Origin: Exiguobacterium antarcticum DSM 14480
Lineage (GTDB): Bacteria; Bacillota; Bacilli; Exiguobacteriales; Exiguobacteriaceae
Assembly: GCF_000685865.1 (NCBI RefSeq)
Contig: NZ_JMKS01000006.1
Span: forward strand, 124,001 to 188,000
DNA length: 64,000 bases
Reading direction: 5' to 3'
Part shown: piece after piece, positions 16,533-24,943 of the stretch
Layout of the letters: each line of letters begins with the position of its first letter
How positions within the stretch are numbered: position 1 is the first letter of the stretch
The notes under the pieces: generated by a model
Database searches by the model: none
Told to the model about the DNA's origin: nothing
The model's input: the letters and a program-made list of their open reading frames with translations, nothing else
Program-made: the position numbers and the translations under genes

Positions 16533-17293
16533 AATGTGTTATCAGACAACGGATCGAGCAACAAGTCGGTTTGATTCATTCGATCCATCCCGTTGCCGTG
16601 CAAGGGGGAACAGCCGTCGTCTACTACGTAAAAACGTTAGACGGCACCTATATCCTCAAACAGGCAAGCTTACCCCGATACCGCGAGTGGTTGGCGCAGG
16701 AAGCGACAGTGATGCAGACGTTCAAGCCGCAAAATCATATTATTATTCCGACGTATATTGATTATATGGAAGACGAGCAACAGGATTATTTATTGATGTC
16801 ACATATAGCAGGTGAGACGTTGACAACGGCACTGGCGAATGCTTCTGAACTGCAGCGTCTTGAGCTGATTCGTACATTTGGACGGTTCCTCAGACAGCTT
16901 CATACGAGCGAGACTAGCTCTACCCATTCTTCACAAGATTGGCTGGATAAACAGCTGCTTCAGGCCGATCACTACATTAAACAGGGATGGACAAATGGTT
17001 CGCGCAAGTTACTTAACGCGTTATCCACCAAGCAGCCGGAACCTGTTCCGGCGACGTGGATACACGGAGATTGTACGACGGACAATCTGTTGGTCCGAGA
17101 CAATGAAATCGTTGCGTTTATTGATCTAGCCGGAATGACGGTCGGCGACCCCCGCTACGATGAAGCCTTGGCGACACGGTCTTTTCGAAAGGATATCCAG
17201 ATGCTCGATGCGTTCTATTCCGGATATGGATTTCCACCAATCTCAGAAGAAACATTCCGCTATTTCGATAATGGATTGTATGAATTTTATTGA
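16529..17293 (+). CDS. Aminoglycoside-phosphotransferase-fold kinase
   Basis: A 254-residue protein of the APH/choline-kinase fold. The catalytic loop is WIHGDCTTDNLL (HGD-x4-N) and the metal site is FIDLAGMTVGDPRYDEAL. The N-terminal lobe has GGTAVVYYVKTLDGTYILKQ with the ATP-binding lysine. The substrate is unknown; pairing with an Lrp regulator suggests a metabolite such as an amino alcohol, not an antibiotic (inference). Translation is coupled to lrp. A weak hairpin follows at 17312-17347. Confidence 0.85.
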   Translation: MKCVIRQRIEQQVGLIHSIHPVAVQGGTAVVYYVKTLDGTYILKQASLPRYREWLAQEATVMQTFKPQNHIIIPTYIDYMEDEQQDYLLMSHIAGETLTTALANASELQRLELIRTFGRFLRQLHTSETSSTHSSQDWLDKQLLQADHYIKQGWTNGSRKLLNALSTKQPEPVPATWIHGDCTTDNLLVRDNEIVAFIDLAGMTVGDPRYDEALATRSFRKDIQMLDAFYSGYGFPPISEETFRYFDNGLYEFY

Positions 17294-17311
17294 AAAATTT
17301 AGAAATAAAAA

Positions 17312-17347
17312 ACGGCTATTCCCTAAACTTTTAAAGGAAATAACCGT
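17312..17347 (+). terminator. Weak terminator-like hairpin
   Basis: ACGGcTATTcCC / GGaAATAaCCGT stem with a 10-nt loop, no strong T run. It would end the Lrp-APH operon. Confidence 0.5.
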
Positions 17348-17363
17348 ATGATTATGTTTTAAA

Positions 17364-17564
17364 TTAAGTACAACACTTCGTTGCTTCTTCGATCTGATTT
17401 TTCGGAATCAGAACTTGACCGTCTTTGACCGTAAACTCAATATCATGAGCTTTCAGCCGCTCGATTTGAGCCGGTGTATCTTCTCCCCATGGAACGGTTT
17501 TTGGATGCTCAGAAGCACATCCGGCGAGAAACAAACTGCTTGCGAGCAAGAAAGGTCTTAGCAT
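17364..17564 (-). CDS. Small lipoprotein
   Basis: A 66-residue protein with a signal peptide and lipobox LAGC (Cys 15), followed by about 50 polar residues that end in KCCT. The mature part resembles small lipoproteins of unknown function. A helical segment TPAQIERLKAHDIEFTVKDGQVLIP is seen. Its start is 14 nt from the stop of the M50 protease gene, and the two are probably co-transcribed. Confidence 0.75.
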   Translation of the reverse strand: MLRPFLLASSLFLAGCASEHPKTVPWGEDTPAQIERLKAHDIEFTVKDGQVLIPKNQIEEATKCCT

Positions 17565-17578
17565 GAAATCATCTCCTG

Positions 17579-18049
17579 TCAGTCAGTCCGTGAGTTTTTG
17601 TTAAAGAACAACCGTTTTAATTGCAGTCCGTCGCTTGGAAAGCCACTAGTCAAGCGAATTGGAATCAGATTAAATAAAATGAAAATGATGGATATCTGTA
17701 TAAATGGTGGAGCCAATAGATGCATGACCGGACTTGGAAAGAGCTGACTTAATCCGGCGACGAACAATCCGGCTATAAAATTCGCGAAAATCCCGCCGAG
17801 TAACAAGACAGCTCTTTGTCCACGGCGAAGCGGGACTGTTGGAGGATATGATTGATACAAGCCTTCCCATATCTGCTTTTTGGCGACGGAAAAATGACCG
17901 ATTCGTAAGAATGGTTCACCTTTGCCGATGGAAACTGATTTTAGCCTCAGACCGATCAAACGACCGACGAGCGCATGACCGTATTCGTGCAGAATCAGAC
18001 TCGGTAAGTAAAAGGCAAACATGATTAGATTGAACCATAGTAAACCCAT
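17579..18049 (-). CDS. M50-family (site-2-protease-like) membrane metalloprotease
   Basis: A 156-residue membrane protein. HEYGH at residues 21-25 is the zinc motif H-E-x-x-H inside the first hydrophobic segment, and NLIPIRLTSGFPSDG near the C terminus matches the N-x-x-P...DG motif that gives the third ligand. The size fits the minimal S2P core with three to four membrane spans. These proteases cut membrane-bound substrates within the bilayer; the target is unknown. The start at 18049 has GAGGAGG 6 nt upstream. It is followed by the small lipoprotein gene. Confidence 0.85.
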   Translation of the reverse strand: MGLLWFNLIMFAFYLPSLILHEYGHALVGRLIGLRLKSVSIGKGEPFLRIGHFSVAKKQIWEGLYQSYPPTVPLRRGQRAVLLLGGIFANFIAGLFVAGLSQLFPSPVMHLLAPPFIQISIIFILFNLIPIRLTSGFPSDGLQLKRLFFNKNSRTD

Positions 18050-18153
18050 GTTCTTCCTCCTCTCATTAACAAACATAACAAAAATTGGATGTTGAAAGCA
18101 ACTTACATAATTGTCATTTATTCATCTAGAGATTGAAAAAGGAGACTTATTAA

Positions 18154-18858
18154 ATGAACCTGTTAACTGATTCAACTTTGCCAATTCGCATATTTCCAGC
18201 TCAGCGTCAGGATTACCGCAAAATCATCTGTTTGTACCACGGCTGGGGATCAAGCGTGACAAAATATGAAGAATTCGCCCGGATGCTTTCGGAACAAGGG
18301 TTTACGGTCGTTGTGCCGGAAGTCCACCTGCATGACAGCCGTGATGCGTTAGCAACGTATTTTAACCCGGGCGTCGTCGGACGTCACTTTTGGGAAGTCG
18401 TGTTTCAAAGCATCGAGGAATCAAGCACACTCGTTCAGCAGCTGAACGTTCCAAGAGAGGACATTATTTGGCTTGGTGTCTCGATGGGAGGATTCATCGC
18501 AAGCGGTGCTGCTGCTAAACTCAACGGTAGCGCAGGGGTGATTAACATAAACGGGTCCGGCTCCTTCCTCTTTTCGGAACAGCTTTTCCGAAGCCGTGAC
18601 AAAAGAGACGATTTAACGGTAGAAGAAGAACGACGCTTGCGGGCGTATGATCCTGTCCTGCAAGAACAGTCTACACCAACGTTATTCGTACATGGACAAC
18701 GCGATGCGGTCATTCCGATTGAAACGCAAGAACACTATGTACAGCAGTCTGCTGGAACGAACAATGATTTGACGTTTTTCAAATATCCATTCATCAACCA
18801 TACCGTGTCGGATCAGATGATAACGGACATCTTCGTTTGGTTGGAAGAGCGCTTTTAA
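18154..18858 (+). CDS. Alpha/beta hydrolase (YitV-like)
   Basis: A 234-residue serine hydrolase. The oxyanion loop is HGWGSS, the nucleophile elbow GVSMGG (Ser 110), the acid is in FVHGQRDAVIP and the base is the His in YPFINHTVSDQ. It resembles the uncharacterised Bacillus YitV family of esterase-like proteins. GGAG precedes the start. It is a single-gene unit, divergent from the M50 gene and ended by the terminator at 18875. Confidence 0.85.
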   Translation: MNLLTDSTLPIRIFPAQRQDYRKIICLYHGWGSSVTKYEEFARMLSEQGFTVVVPEVHLHDSRDALATYFNPGVVGRHFWEVVFQSIEESSTLVQQLNVPREDIIWLGVSMGGFIASGAAAKLNGSAGVININGSGSFLFSEQLFRSRDKRDDLTVEEERRLRAYDPVLQEQSTPTLFVHGQRDAVIPIETQEHYVQQSAGTNNDLTFFKYPFINHTVSDQMITDIFVWLEERF

Positions 18859-18874
18859 CGAGGATAGACAGAAG

Positions 18875-18908
18875 AACCGGACACCTGCTTGAGGTGCCCG
18901 GTTTTTTA
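18875..18908 (+). terminator. Terminator after YitV-like hydrolase
   Basis: ACCGGacACCT / AGGTgcCCGGT stem followed by six T. It overlaps the stop codon of the converging small membrane gene. Confidence 0.85.
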
Positions 18909-19085
18909 ATAACGTGTCATCAGAAGCGATGCCGTACCGAAGATGATGATCAACGAGGTAAAGACCGCTTTCGTGCGGGGAGAAAGCGGGATGCCTTCTT
19001 GTTTTTTCTGAAAATAGACATAGCCGTAAAAACCGCTCATTAACATTGTGACGAGAGCGAAGAGTGACGCAATGGTAGTCAGCAT
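18906..19085 (-). CDS. Small two-span membrane protein
   Basis: A 59-residue protein with two hydrophobic segments (TIASLFALVTMLMSGFYGYVY and VFTSLIIIFGTASLLM) joined by a short polar loop. No family recognised. The ATG at 19085 has AGGAGG upstream. It lies 22 nt downstream of the DUF2200 gene and is probably in the same transcript. Confidence 0.7.
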   Translation of the reverse strand: MLTTIASLFALVTMLMSGFYGYVYFQKKQEGIPLSPRTKAVFTSLIIIFGTASLLMTRY

Positions 19086-19107
19086 ACGATTTTTCCTCCT
19101 TAGATTC

Positions 19108-19455
19108 TTACCGTAAGATTTTTTCGAACGCTTTTCCTTTTGCCAATTCATCAATCAACTTATCAAGATAGCGGATTTCCCGCATCAACGGATCTTCGAC
19201 GTTTTCGACCCGGACGCCGCAGACGACACCTTTGATTAATAATCGACGTTCCTGCATATCCGGCGCATCCGCAAAAAAGGCTTCGAATGTCGTCTGATCT
19301 GTTGCCAGCGTTGCGAGTTGTTGCTCCGAGTAACCGGTCAGCCAGCAAATGATCGTATCGACTTCCTGTTTCGTCCGACCCTTGCGTTCCGCTTTTGTCA
19401 CGTAAAGCGGATAGACACTCGAAAACGCTGTCGTGTACAACCGATGTTTCGTCAT
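19108..19455 (-). CDS. DUF2200 protein
   Basis: A 115-residue cytosolic protein that matches DUF2200 along its length: [40 protein letters not shown], then [36 protein letters not shown]. Its function is unknown; the fold is expected to be helical. GGAGG precedes the start. Confidence 0.85.
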   Translation of the reverse strand: MTKHRLYTTAFSSVYPLYVTKAERKGRTKQEVDTIICWLTGYSEQQLATLATDQTTFEAFFADAPDMQERRLLIKGVVCGVRVENVEDPLMREIRYLDKLIDELAKGKAFEKILR

Positions 19456-19534
19456 CGTATTTCCTCCTCATGACTAATTATTACTAAAATTGTAGCATAC
19501 CGAACGCTCGAAATGGCCCCCTCCTGATAAAACA

Positions 19535-19568
19535 AAGACCGTCCTTTTCGCACGAAAAGAACGGCCTT
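19535..19568. terminator. Bidirectional terminator after lipoprotein pseudogene
   Basis: AAGaCCGTcCTTTTCG / CGAAAAGaACGGcCTT stem with flanking A and T tracts. It overlaps the stop codon of the minus-strand lipoprotein pseudogene. Confidence 0.75.
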
Positions 19569-20754
19569 AACCAATCATTTTTTTTAAAACGATGACATGG
19601 AATTCAATCTGTTCGTCGTTCGATACCCCGTATGCCAGCTTCCCGTTCGCATAAATCGGTTTGGACGTTGTATCGGTCATTTCCGTCAAGGGAGCAACGG
19701 TGCCGCGCGCAAGATCGGCGTACCAGAGTCGCGTCATACTCTCTCGGAAAATGACCCGGTCAGCCGATAAAAAGCGGAATGCATCAACCGTCAAGCGGTT
19801 GTCCGACGGTTTGAACTGGTACCCCGGTTGTTGTCCTTTCTTAGGCATGAAGAGGGCGGAGCCTTCTTCGCCGATCGCAACGTACTTTTTGTTGTGTTCA
19901 AAATCAATCAGTCCGTTCATCCGTCGTTTAAACGTACCGTCAAACGTCTCGAGCGTCGGTGTTTTATGACCGTTCTTAAAAGTACTTGTATGCAAAATCA
20001 GCCCGGCATCGCTCCGGCGGAAGTCAAACGGATACTGCCCATTCCGTTTTTCGCCTTCTTTTAACATATACTGCTGATGGATAATGATGGCGTCTTCCGC
20101 GACATCAAACGACTTGAGGATGGTTTTCGTTCGGGTCGGTGTCGCTTCATGCGTCATCCAGGATACCCGTTTTGGCGACGTATCCAGATAAGGAATCGCC
20201 GTGTCATAACGGCTGATGCCTTGATCAAGCGTATTGATGTTTCCCGTCTTCAAGTCCATCAAGCGAATCGCCCATTTTTGTCCGGACTTGGTTTGATTGT
20301 ATTCGACCCAAAACAGGTAATGCGACACTCCGGTCATCATACCGATCGTCCGGTTGACCGTATGCAGCACTTGGTTATCGTTCGACCCTTGGCTGTAGCG
20401 GTAAATGTAACTGTTAATGGTGGTATCACTCGTTTGTTTAACATGCGTATAGTAGATCGATTGCTCATACAGATAGTCCGGAGCAATCAGGACGTTTTGA
20501 CCGGTAAAAAACGACGATAAATTGTATGTCTGATGTGTTCCGAGCGAAATCTGGTCTGTCTTTTTCTTCAGCGGCACATATTTTCCATAGTCGGACAAAG
20601 GGGTACTGACCGGTTCGAGATTTGGCGTCAGCTAAGCCACCTGCGGATCTGCCTTGATTTTCGACGGTTGCTTGGCTGAATCAGAATCGGTACATCCTGC
20701 GGTGAAGACGAGCGACACCATTAAAGCTGCCGTAAGAGCTGTTTTCCAGTGCAT
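19567..20754 (-). pseudogene. Propeller-like lipoprotein gene with in-frame amber codon
   Basis: Reading from the ATG at 20754 (AGGAG upstream) gives a lipoprotein signal with the lipobox FTAGC, then about 20 residues to a TAG at 20634-20632 (codon 41). The same frame continues without further breaks to 19567, for a full length of 395 codons. The body is homologous to the intact lipoprotein at 5726-6805 (shared GDAGILLDQT/SDAGLILHTS, DHIVFRE/DRVIFRE and YADLSNGTVVPLT/YADLARGTVAPLT blocks). The only defect is one stop codon in a linker region. Internal starts at 20598 would make a cytosolic protein with no signal, which is unlikely to be useful. Confidence 0.85.
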
Positions 20755-20785
20755 GATCTGTGTCTCCTTTTAGTCGAAGTGGTCA

Positions 20786-21025
20786 TCATCTACGGTTTTG
20801 TTTTCTTCTCCAACGCATCGAGACCAAAAAAGCGGAAATTCCGGACATCACAATCAGATATAACAAAAAGACGAAGGCGAATTCGCCATAATCTTCAAGA
20901 CTGTTGAATGGATTTTCTGTAATGAACGGCTCGGGTAGAATCCCGATCAAAAATAGCGGAATGAACAGCAGGAAAAACCGTTTCCAAAAATAATACTTGT
21001 ACGGGGTGCCGGTACGTATGTCCAT
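20786..21025 (-). CDS. Small membrane protein, unknown
   Basis: A 79-residue protein with two hydrophobic segments (FFLLFIPLFLIGILP and FAFVFLLYLIVMSGISAFLV) and a positive C-terminal tail (RWRRKQNRR). No family recognised. It lies upstream of the lipoprotein pseudogene on the same strand with a 31-nt gap and may have been its operon partner. Confidence 0.65.
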   Translation of the reverse strand: MDIRTGTPYKYYFWKRFFLLFIPLFLIGILPEPFITENPFNSLEDYGEFAFVFLLYLIVMSGISAFLVSMRWRRKQNRR

Positions 21026-21125
21026 CTACTTGCTCCTTCCGGTTAGTAAAAGTTAACATCCTTTATTTTACATAATAGCTTATTTTATACTTCGCTTGAG
21101 AGTCGGATTTAAATAAAACATCAAT

Positions 21126-21178
21126 ACAAAAACAGTCAATAAACACCAGTATGTCCGGTGTTTCTTGACTGTTTGAAC
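21126..21178 (-). terminator. Terminator after MDR oxidoreductase
   Basis: AAACAGTCAAtAAACACC / GGTGTTTcTTGACTGTTT, a long stem just past the stop codon of the minus-strand oxidoreductase gene. Confidence 0.8.
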
Positions 21179-21181
21179 GGT

Positions 21182-22180
21182 TTATTTGATTTTTAAGACG
21201 ACTTTTCCTTTAGCCCGAACGGACTCTGAATACTCGAGCGCCGCTTGGGCGTCTTCAAACGGATACACCCGGTCGATGACCGGTTTGATTTGTCCGCTCT
21301 CGATCCATTCCGTGATGTGTTCGAGTTGTCGACCACTTGGTCGCATGAACAAAAACGTATAGGTGACATCATGTTTTCGTTCAAGAAGTGTCTCGCGGAG
21401 AGTCAACAGTCTAAATAATGACGTCTTGAGAAAACCGGACCGGTAGGATTTACCGAACCGGCCGTTCGGCAGTCCGGAAACCGAGACGATGTGTCCACCC
21501 GGACGGACAACCTTAAACGACCGTCGGAGTGTCTCGCCGCCAATCGTATCGTAGACGCCGTCATAATCGTGCAACAGGTCCTCGAAGGCTTCGGTCCGGT
21601 AATTAATGATTTTATCGGCTCCAAGTGACTGGACAAGCTCATGTCCGGCGGGGCTTGCCGTCGTTGCGACATATAGACCCATCGCTTTCGCCAGTTGGAT
21701 CGCAAACGTTCCGACGCCTCCGGCACCGGCGTGAATCAAAATTTTTTGTCCGGGTGTCAGTTGCAGAATGTCATGTAACGTCTGATAGGATGTCAAGCCG
21801 ACCAGCGGAATCGAAGCCGCTTCCTCAAACGAAAGTGTGGCTGGTTTCAAAGCAAGCATCTGTTCATCGATTGCGATGTATTCAGCAAACGTGCCGATCC
21901 GGTTCTTCTCGGCACGACCGTAAACGGCATCTCCGATCTGAAACTTCGTGACGGCAGAACCGATTTCAGTAACGACACCGGAAAAATCATTGCCGAGAAT
22001 CAACGGGAACTGATAGGGAATCAACAGTTTGACGTTCCCGTCCCGAATCTTAAAATCAACCGGATTGATGCTTGCGGCATTAATTTCGATGAGCACATCG
22101 TAGGGATTGACCTGCGGACGGGGCTGTTCTGTAAGTTCAAGCGGGACGTGACCGTATTGTGTGATGGTCATGGCTTTCAT
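21182..22180 (-). CDS. Zinc-independent MDR NADP-dependent oxidoreductase
   Basis: A 332-residue medium-chain reductase of the quinone-oxidoreductase type. An N-terminal GroES-like domain (INAASINPVDFKIRDG, LGNDFSGVVTEIG) is followed by a Rossmann domain with the nucleotide loop AGAGGVGTFAIQLAKAMG. The zinc ligands of alcohol dehydrogenases are absent. Such enzymes reduce quinones or enones with NADPH. The start at 22180 has GGAG 9 nt upstream. It is monocistronic. Confidence 0.9.
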   Translation of the reverse strand: MKAMTITQYGHVPLELTEQPRPQVNPYDVLIEINAASINPVDFKIRDGNVKLLIPYQFPLILGNDFSGVVTEIGSAVTKFQIGDAVYGRAEKNRIGTFAEYIAIDEQMLALKPATLSFEEAASIPLVGLTSYQTLHDILQLTPGQKILIHAGAGGVGTFAIQLAKAMGLYVATTASPAGHELVQSLGADKIINYRTEAFEDLLHDYDGVYDTIGGETLRRSFKVVRPGGHIVSVSGLPNGRFGKSYRSGFLKTSLFRLLTLRETLLERKHDVTYTFLFMRPSGRQLEHITEWIESGQIKPVIDRVYPFEDAQAALEYSESVRAKGKVVLKIK

Positions 22181-22315
22181 GAATATCGACTCCATTTCCT
22201 GACTTTTCTATCCTTTAGTCTACCAGTTGGCAAGGCCGGCGAACACTTTGAGTGATCGACCCAGACATGATAAGCTAGTCAAGAACAGGGAAATTTTAGG
22301 GTGTAAGGGGATGGA

Positions 22316-22558
22316 ATGATGAGTAAGACAGGTGAACGCTTGTTACGGATCTGGATTCGCGTCCCGCGTTTCATTAAACGAATGATTCCGCTCAGTATCA
22401 CGCTGTATGTCATCGGGTTGGTGATCACGAACGGGGTTGACACGTTGTTGCATTTTGACTTCGCGTTGGTCAAAGGAAGCGATCTTGTCATCAGTTTAGT
22501 CGGAGCGTCGATTCTCGTCGCGGCACTGAGTCAACGGAAAGGGGAGGATACCACATGA
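22316..22558 (+). CDS. Small membrane protein
   Basis: An 80-residue protein with two hydrophobic segments (MIPLSITLYVIGLVITNGV and DLVISLVGASILVAALS) and a basic N-terminal amphipathic stretch (LLRIWIRVPRFIKRM). No family recognised. The start may be 22316 or 22319, both close after AAGGGG. It overlaps the next gene by 4 nt. Confidence 0.7.
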   Translation: MMSKTGERLLRIWIRVPRFIKRMIPLSITLYVIGLVITNGVDTLLHFDFALVKGSDLVISLVGASILVAALSQRKGEDTT

Positions 22559-23352
22559 CACAACCTGAGCGGGAAGAACAATTGACGGGCGGGAACGTCT
22601 CCGACGTCTCACGGATTGGGGATACAGTCAGACGCGAACAAAAACCGGACAGTGAACGGATTCATCGGTTGTTACACCATCTTGAGAAAAGAGGGTTTAC
22701 AGGGAGTCCACGGTTTTTAGGGATTGACGCACAAAATCGAGAAATCGTCTCGTACATTAAAGGCGAGGCCGGGAATTATCCGCTCGAGCCATACATGCGC
22801 TCGGATACCGTTCTTGAAGAAACGGCACGCCTATTGCGTGCTTATCACGAAGCCGTCGCGGATTTTCCAATCCCACATGATTGGCCACCGCTCGACGGAA
22901 CACCGGAACCGCTCGAACTCATCTGTCATAATGATTTTGCCGTCTATAACGTCATTTTTCAAAATGAACGGCCGATCGGCATCATCGATTTCGACGTTGC
23001 TGCCCCGGGACCGCGGATTTGGGATATCGCTTATACGATGTACACTTTTGTTCCGTTAAGTCGGCATCAGATGACGGAAGCAGGGGAACCGACTCTTTAT
23101 GATCCGTTCAACGATCAGGAACGGATCCGGCACCGGATCAATCTGTTTTTGTCTACCTACGGCAAAATGGAGCTAAAGGGCGAGATGTACGAAACCGTGC
23201 TGCTTCGCGTGGAAGCGTTGATCAAAACGATTCACCGGAAAGTAGCGGAAGGCGACGAAGCGTTTCAACGGATGATCGAAGAGGGGCACGTCACACATTA
23301 CGAACAAGAACTCGATTTTCTCGAACGCGAGGGAGCCGACTGGTTCCGGTGA
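22555..23352 (+). CDS. APH-fold phosphotransferase
   Basis: A 265-residue protein of the aminoglycoside/homoserine kinase superfamily. The catalytic loop is CHNDFAVYNVIF (H-N-D-x4-N) and the metal site IIDFDVAAPGPRIWDIAY. The N-terminal lobe is short and its glycine loop is poor (GGNVSDVSRIGDTVRREQK). Family members phosphorylate antibiotics or small metabolites; the substrate is unknown. Coupled to the small membrane gene upstream by an ATGA overlap. Confidence 0.85.
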   Translation: MTQPEREEQLTGGNVSDVSRIGDTVRREQKPDSERIHRLLHHLEKRGFTGSPRFLGIDAQNREIVSYIKGEAGNYPLEPYMRSDTVLEETARLLRAYHEAVADFPIPHDWPPLDGTPEPLELICHNDFAVYNVIFQNERPIGIIDFDVAAPGPRIWDIAYTMYTFVPLSRHQMTEAGEPTLYDPFNDQERIRHRINLFLSTYGKMELKGEMYETVLLRVEALIKTIHRKVAEGDEAFQRMIEEGHVTHYEQELDFLEREGADWFR

Positions 23353-23411
23353 ACCGGAAATGTTGAAAGGGTGCGCCGCCGGTTTAAACGGACGAAGAAT
23401 GGAGAATCATC

Positions 23412-23795
23412 ATGTTGGAAAAATTGAAGGATACCGCGAAAAAAATAAAAAAACAGATTTTTATTTTGTATTTTTCCTATCAGGACGACCGGATCGCCTG
23501 GTATACCAAATTATTTACGGCTTGTGTTGTCGCTTATGCATTCAGTCCGATTGACTTGTTTCCAGATTTCATCCCGGTGTTAGGGTATCTGGACGATCTC
23601 ATTCTTGTCCCTTTAGGTATCCTGCTCGCGTTAAGGATGTTACCGCAGGAAGTCATCGACGATTCTGCCGTAAAGGCAGAACAATGGATGGGGGCGGATA
23701 AACCGAAAAATTGGTTTGTCGGTGCGTTGATCCTGTTACTTTGGTGCACGCTGACCGTCTGGATGGGTCTAAAGATTTATGATGCCGTCCGATAG
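23412..23795 (+). CDS. DUF1232 (YkvA-like) membrane protein
   Basis: A 127-residue protein with the DUF1232 core, KLFTACVVAYAFSPIDLFPDFIPVLGYLDDLI, a hydrophobic hairpin with conserved S/P-x-D. A second membrane span lies at the C terminus (VGALILLLWCTLTVWMGL). Function is unknown. It follows the APH gene by 59 nt on the same strand. Confidence 0.88.
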   Translation: MLEKLKDTAKKIKKQIFILYFSYQDDRIAWYTKLFTACVVAYAFSPIDLFPDFIPVLGYLDDLILVPLGILLALRMLPQEVIDDSAVKAEQWMGADKPKNWFVGALILLLWCTLTVWMGLKIYDAVR

Positions 23796-23807
23796 GGCTC
23801 GCATCCA

Positions 23808-24329
23808 TTACGGATATAGTTTCTGATAGGCAGATTTGATTTGTTTGTACATTGCGTCCGTCGATAAGGCAGCATCGATTTGAATGACGGGAGAAGCGGA
23901 TTGTTCCATTTGAAGACGGTGCTCCGCTAACGTCCCAATCATCGCCGGATCGGTCGCCGTCAAGTAAGTCCCGCACCAATCGAGAAATTCATTGGATCCG
24001 TTGAAATCAGGATACCGTTCTTGTTCCCGTTTGATTAAACGGTTCATCCGTGTGGCTTCATCCAAGCGTAAAAAAACAAGCAACTCCCGGTTGTCGAAGC
24101 CGTCCGAATTCCACGAAAAGACGGAACCGGAGACGTCATACTGTTGGTGGTTTTCGATATCCGGTGTATATAAGGCATACCGCTCCGCGACCGATCGTTT
24201 TTCGGTAAAGGTGTGGTCTGTCCACAGGTAATGATCACTGTCAATCCAGGGGATGCCTTCTTGTTGCCCGATCCACTTGCCGAGCGTGCTTTTTCCGGTG
24301 CCGGAACCGCCGATGATTTGAATACGCAT
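23808..24329 (-). CDS. P-loop kinase-like protein (topology-modulation/adenylate-kinase type)
   Basis: A 173-residue P-loop NTPase. Walker A is GGSGTGKST (residues 7-15), followed by IPWIDSDHYLW, an arrangement seen in shikimate- or adenylate-kinase-like proteins often named FlaR or topology modulation protein. A lid-like region RLIKREQERYP is present. The substrate is unknown. The start at 24329 has GAGGAGG 7 nt upstream. It converges with the DUF1232 gene. Confidence 0.82.
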   Translation of the reverse strand: MRIQIIGGSGTGKSTLGKWIGQQEGIPWIDSDHYLWTDHTFTEKRSVAERYALYTPDIENHQQYDVSGSVFSWNSDGFDNRELLVFLRLDEATRMNRLIKREQERYPDFNGSNEFLDWCGTYLTATDPAMIGTLAEHRLQMEQSASPVIQIDAALSTDAMYKQIKSAYQKLYP

Positions 24330-24448
24330 TTTTCTGACCTCCTCTAAAGTAGATGAATGTTTTGCAGGAACCTTCATATTACCTTATTCTATTGTTCAAA
24401 ATAAGGGAGTGGACATACAGATTGGAAACCGAACTAGAGGATGGACGT

Positions 24449-24487
24449 AAAGGGAGACGATTTAAGAATCGTTCTTCCTTTTTTCGG
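24449..24487 (+). other. Orphan terminator-like hairpin in the K+ channel leader
   Basis: AAgGGAgaCGATT / AATCGttCTTCCTT stem followed by six T, on the plus strand, about 65 nt before the channel gene. No plus-strand gene ends here (the gene to the left is divergent). It could be a leader attenuator or the end of a small RNA; nothing recognisable as a riboswitch was seen. Confidence 0.4.
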
Positions 24488-24552
24488 GTAATTCAATAGA
24501 TAAGGTAAAGGAACGATAGTCGTTACGTGTCAAGTCTGCTTGTGAGGAGAGG

Positions 24553-24909
24553 ATGGATGCGATGATTGCCTTTTTCATTCTATTACGCAATATGTATTAC
24601 GTCCTGAAAATCCTATTTCGGCAGGACGAACAAAAAGCTGTCATGTTCTCCGTCGCTTTTCTCCTTGCGGTCGGGATGTTTTTTTATCACAGCGTCGAAC
24701 AACTGAGTTATCTGGATGCGCTGTACTTTTCCGTCATGACGCTGACGACGGTCGGATATGGTGATATTCATCCGGTCACGCCGATCGGCAAGATTTTTAC
24801 GATGGGTTATGTCTTGCTTGGGATTGGTGTCATCAGTGCCCTGATCGTCAATTTCAACCGGGCGTTAAAAGAGTTCCATTTAAATAAAAACAAATCAAAC
24901 CGGAAGTGA
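24553..24909 (+). CDS. Two-TM potassium channel
   Basis: A 118-residue ion channel with a pore signature TLTTVGYGDIHP: the selectivity filter TVGYG lies between two hydrophobic spans (AVMFSVAFLLAVGMFFYHS and IFTMGYVLLGIGVISALIV). It is like KcsA-type Ion_trans_2 channels, with a short C-terminal tail and no RCK regulatory domain. The start could be 24553 or 24562, since AGGAG lies 3 and 12 nt upstream respectively. It is followed 34 nt later by a ClC-type gene, a setting that suggests joint control of membrane potential or osmotic balance (inference). Confidence 0.9.
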   Translation: MDAMIAFFILLRNMYYVLKILFRQDEQKAVMFSVAFLLAVGMFFYHSVEQLSYLDALYFSVMTLTTVGYGDIHPVTPIGKIFTMGYVLLGIGVISALIVNFNRALKEFHLNKNKSNRK

Positions 24910-24943
24910 CAGGCTTTTTTTCTTGGGCTGAGGAGTGATGCGG

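Noticed and set aside
16529-17293. Antibiotic resistance kinase
   Set aside because: The APH fold is clear, but pairing with an Lrp regulator and the lack of resistance context make a metabolic kinase more likely.
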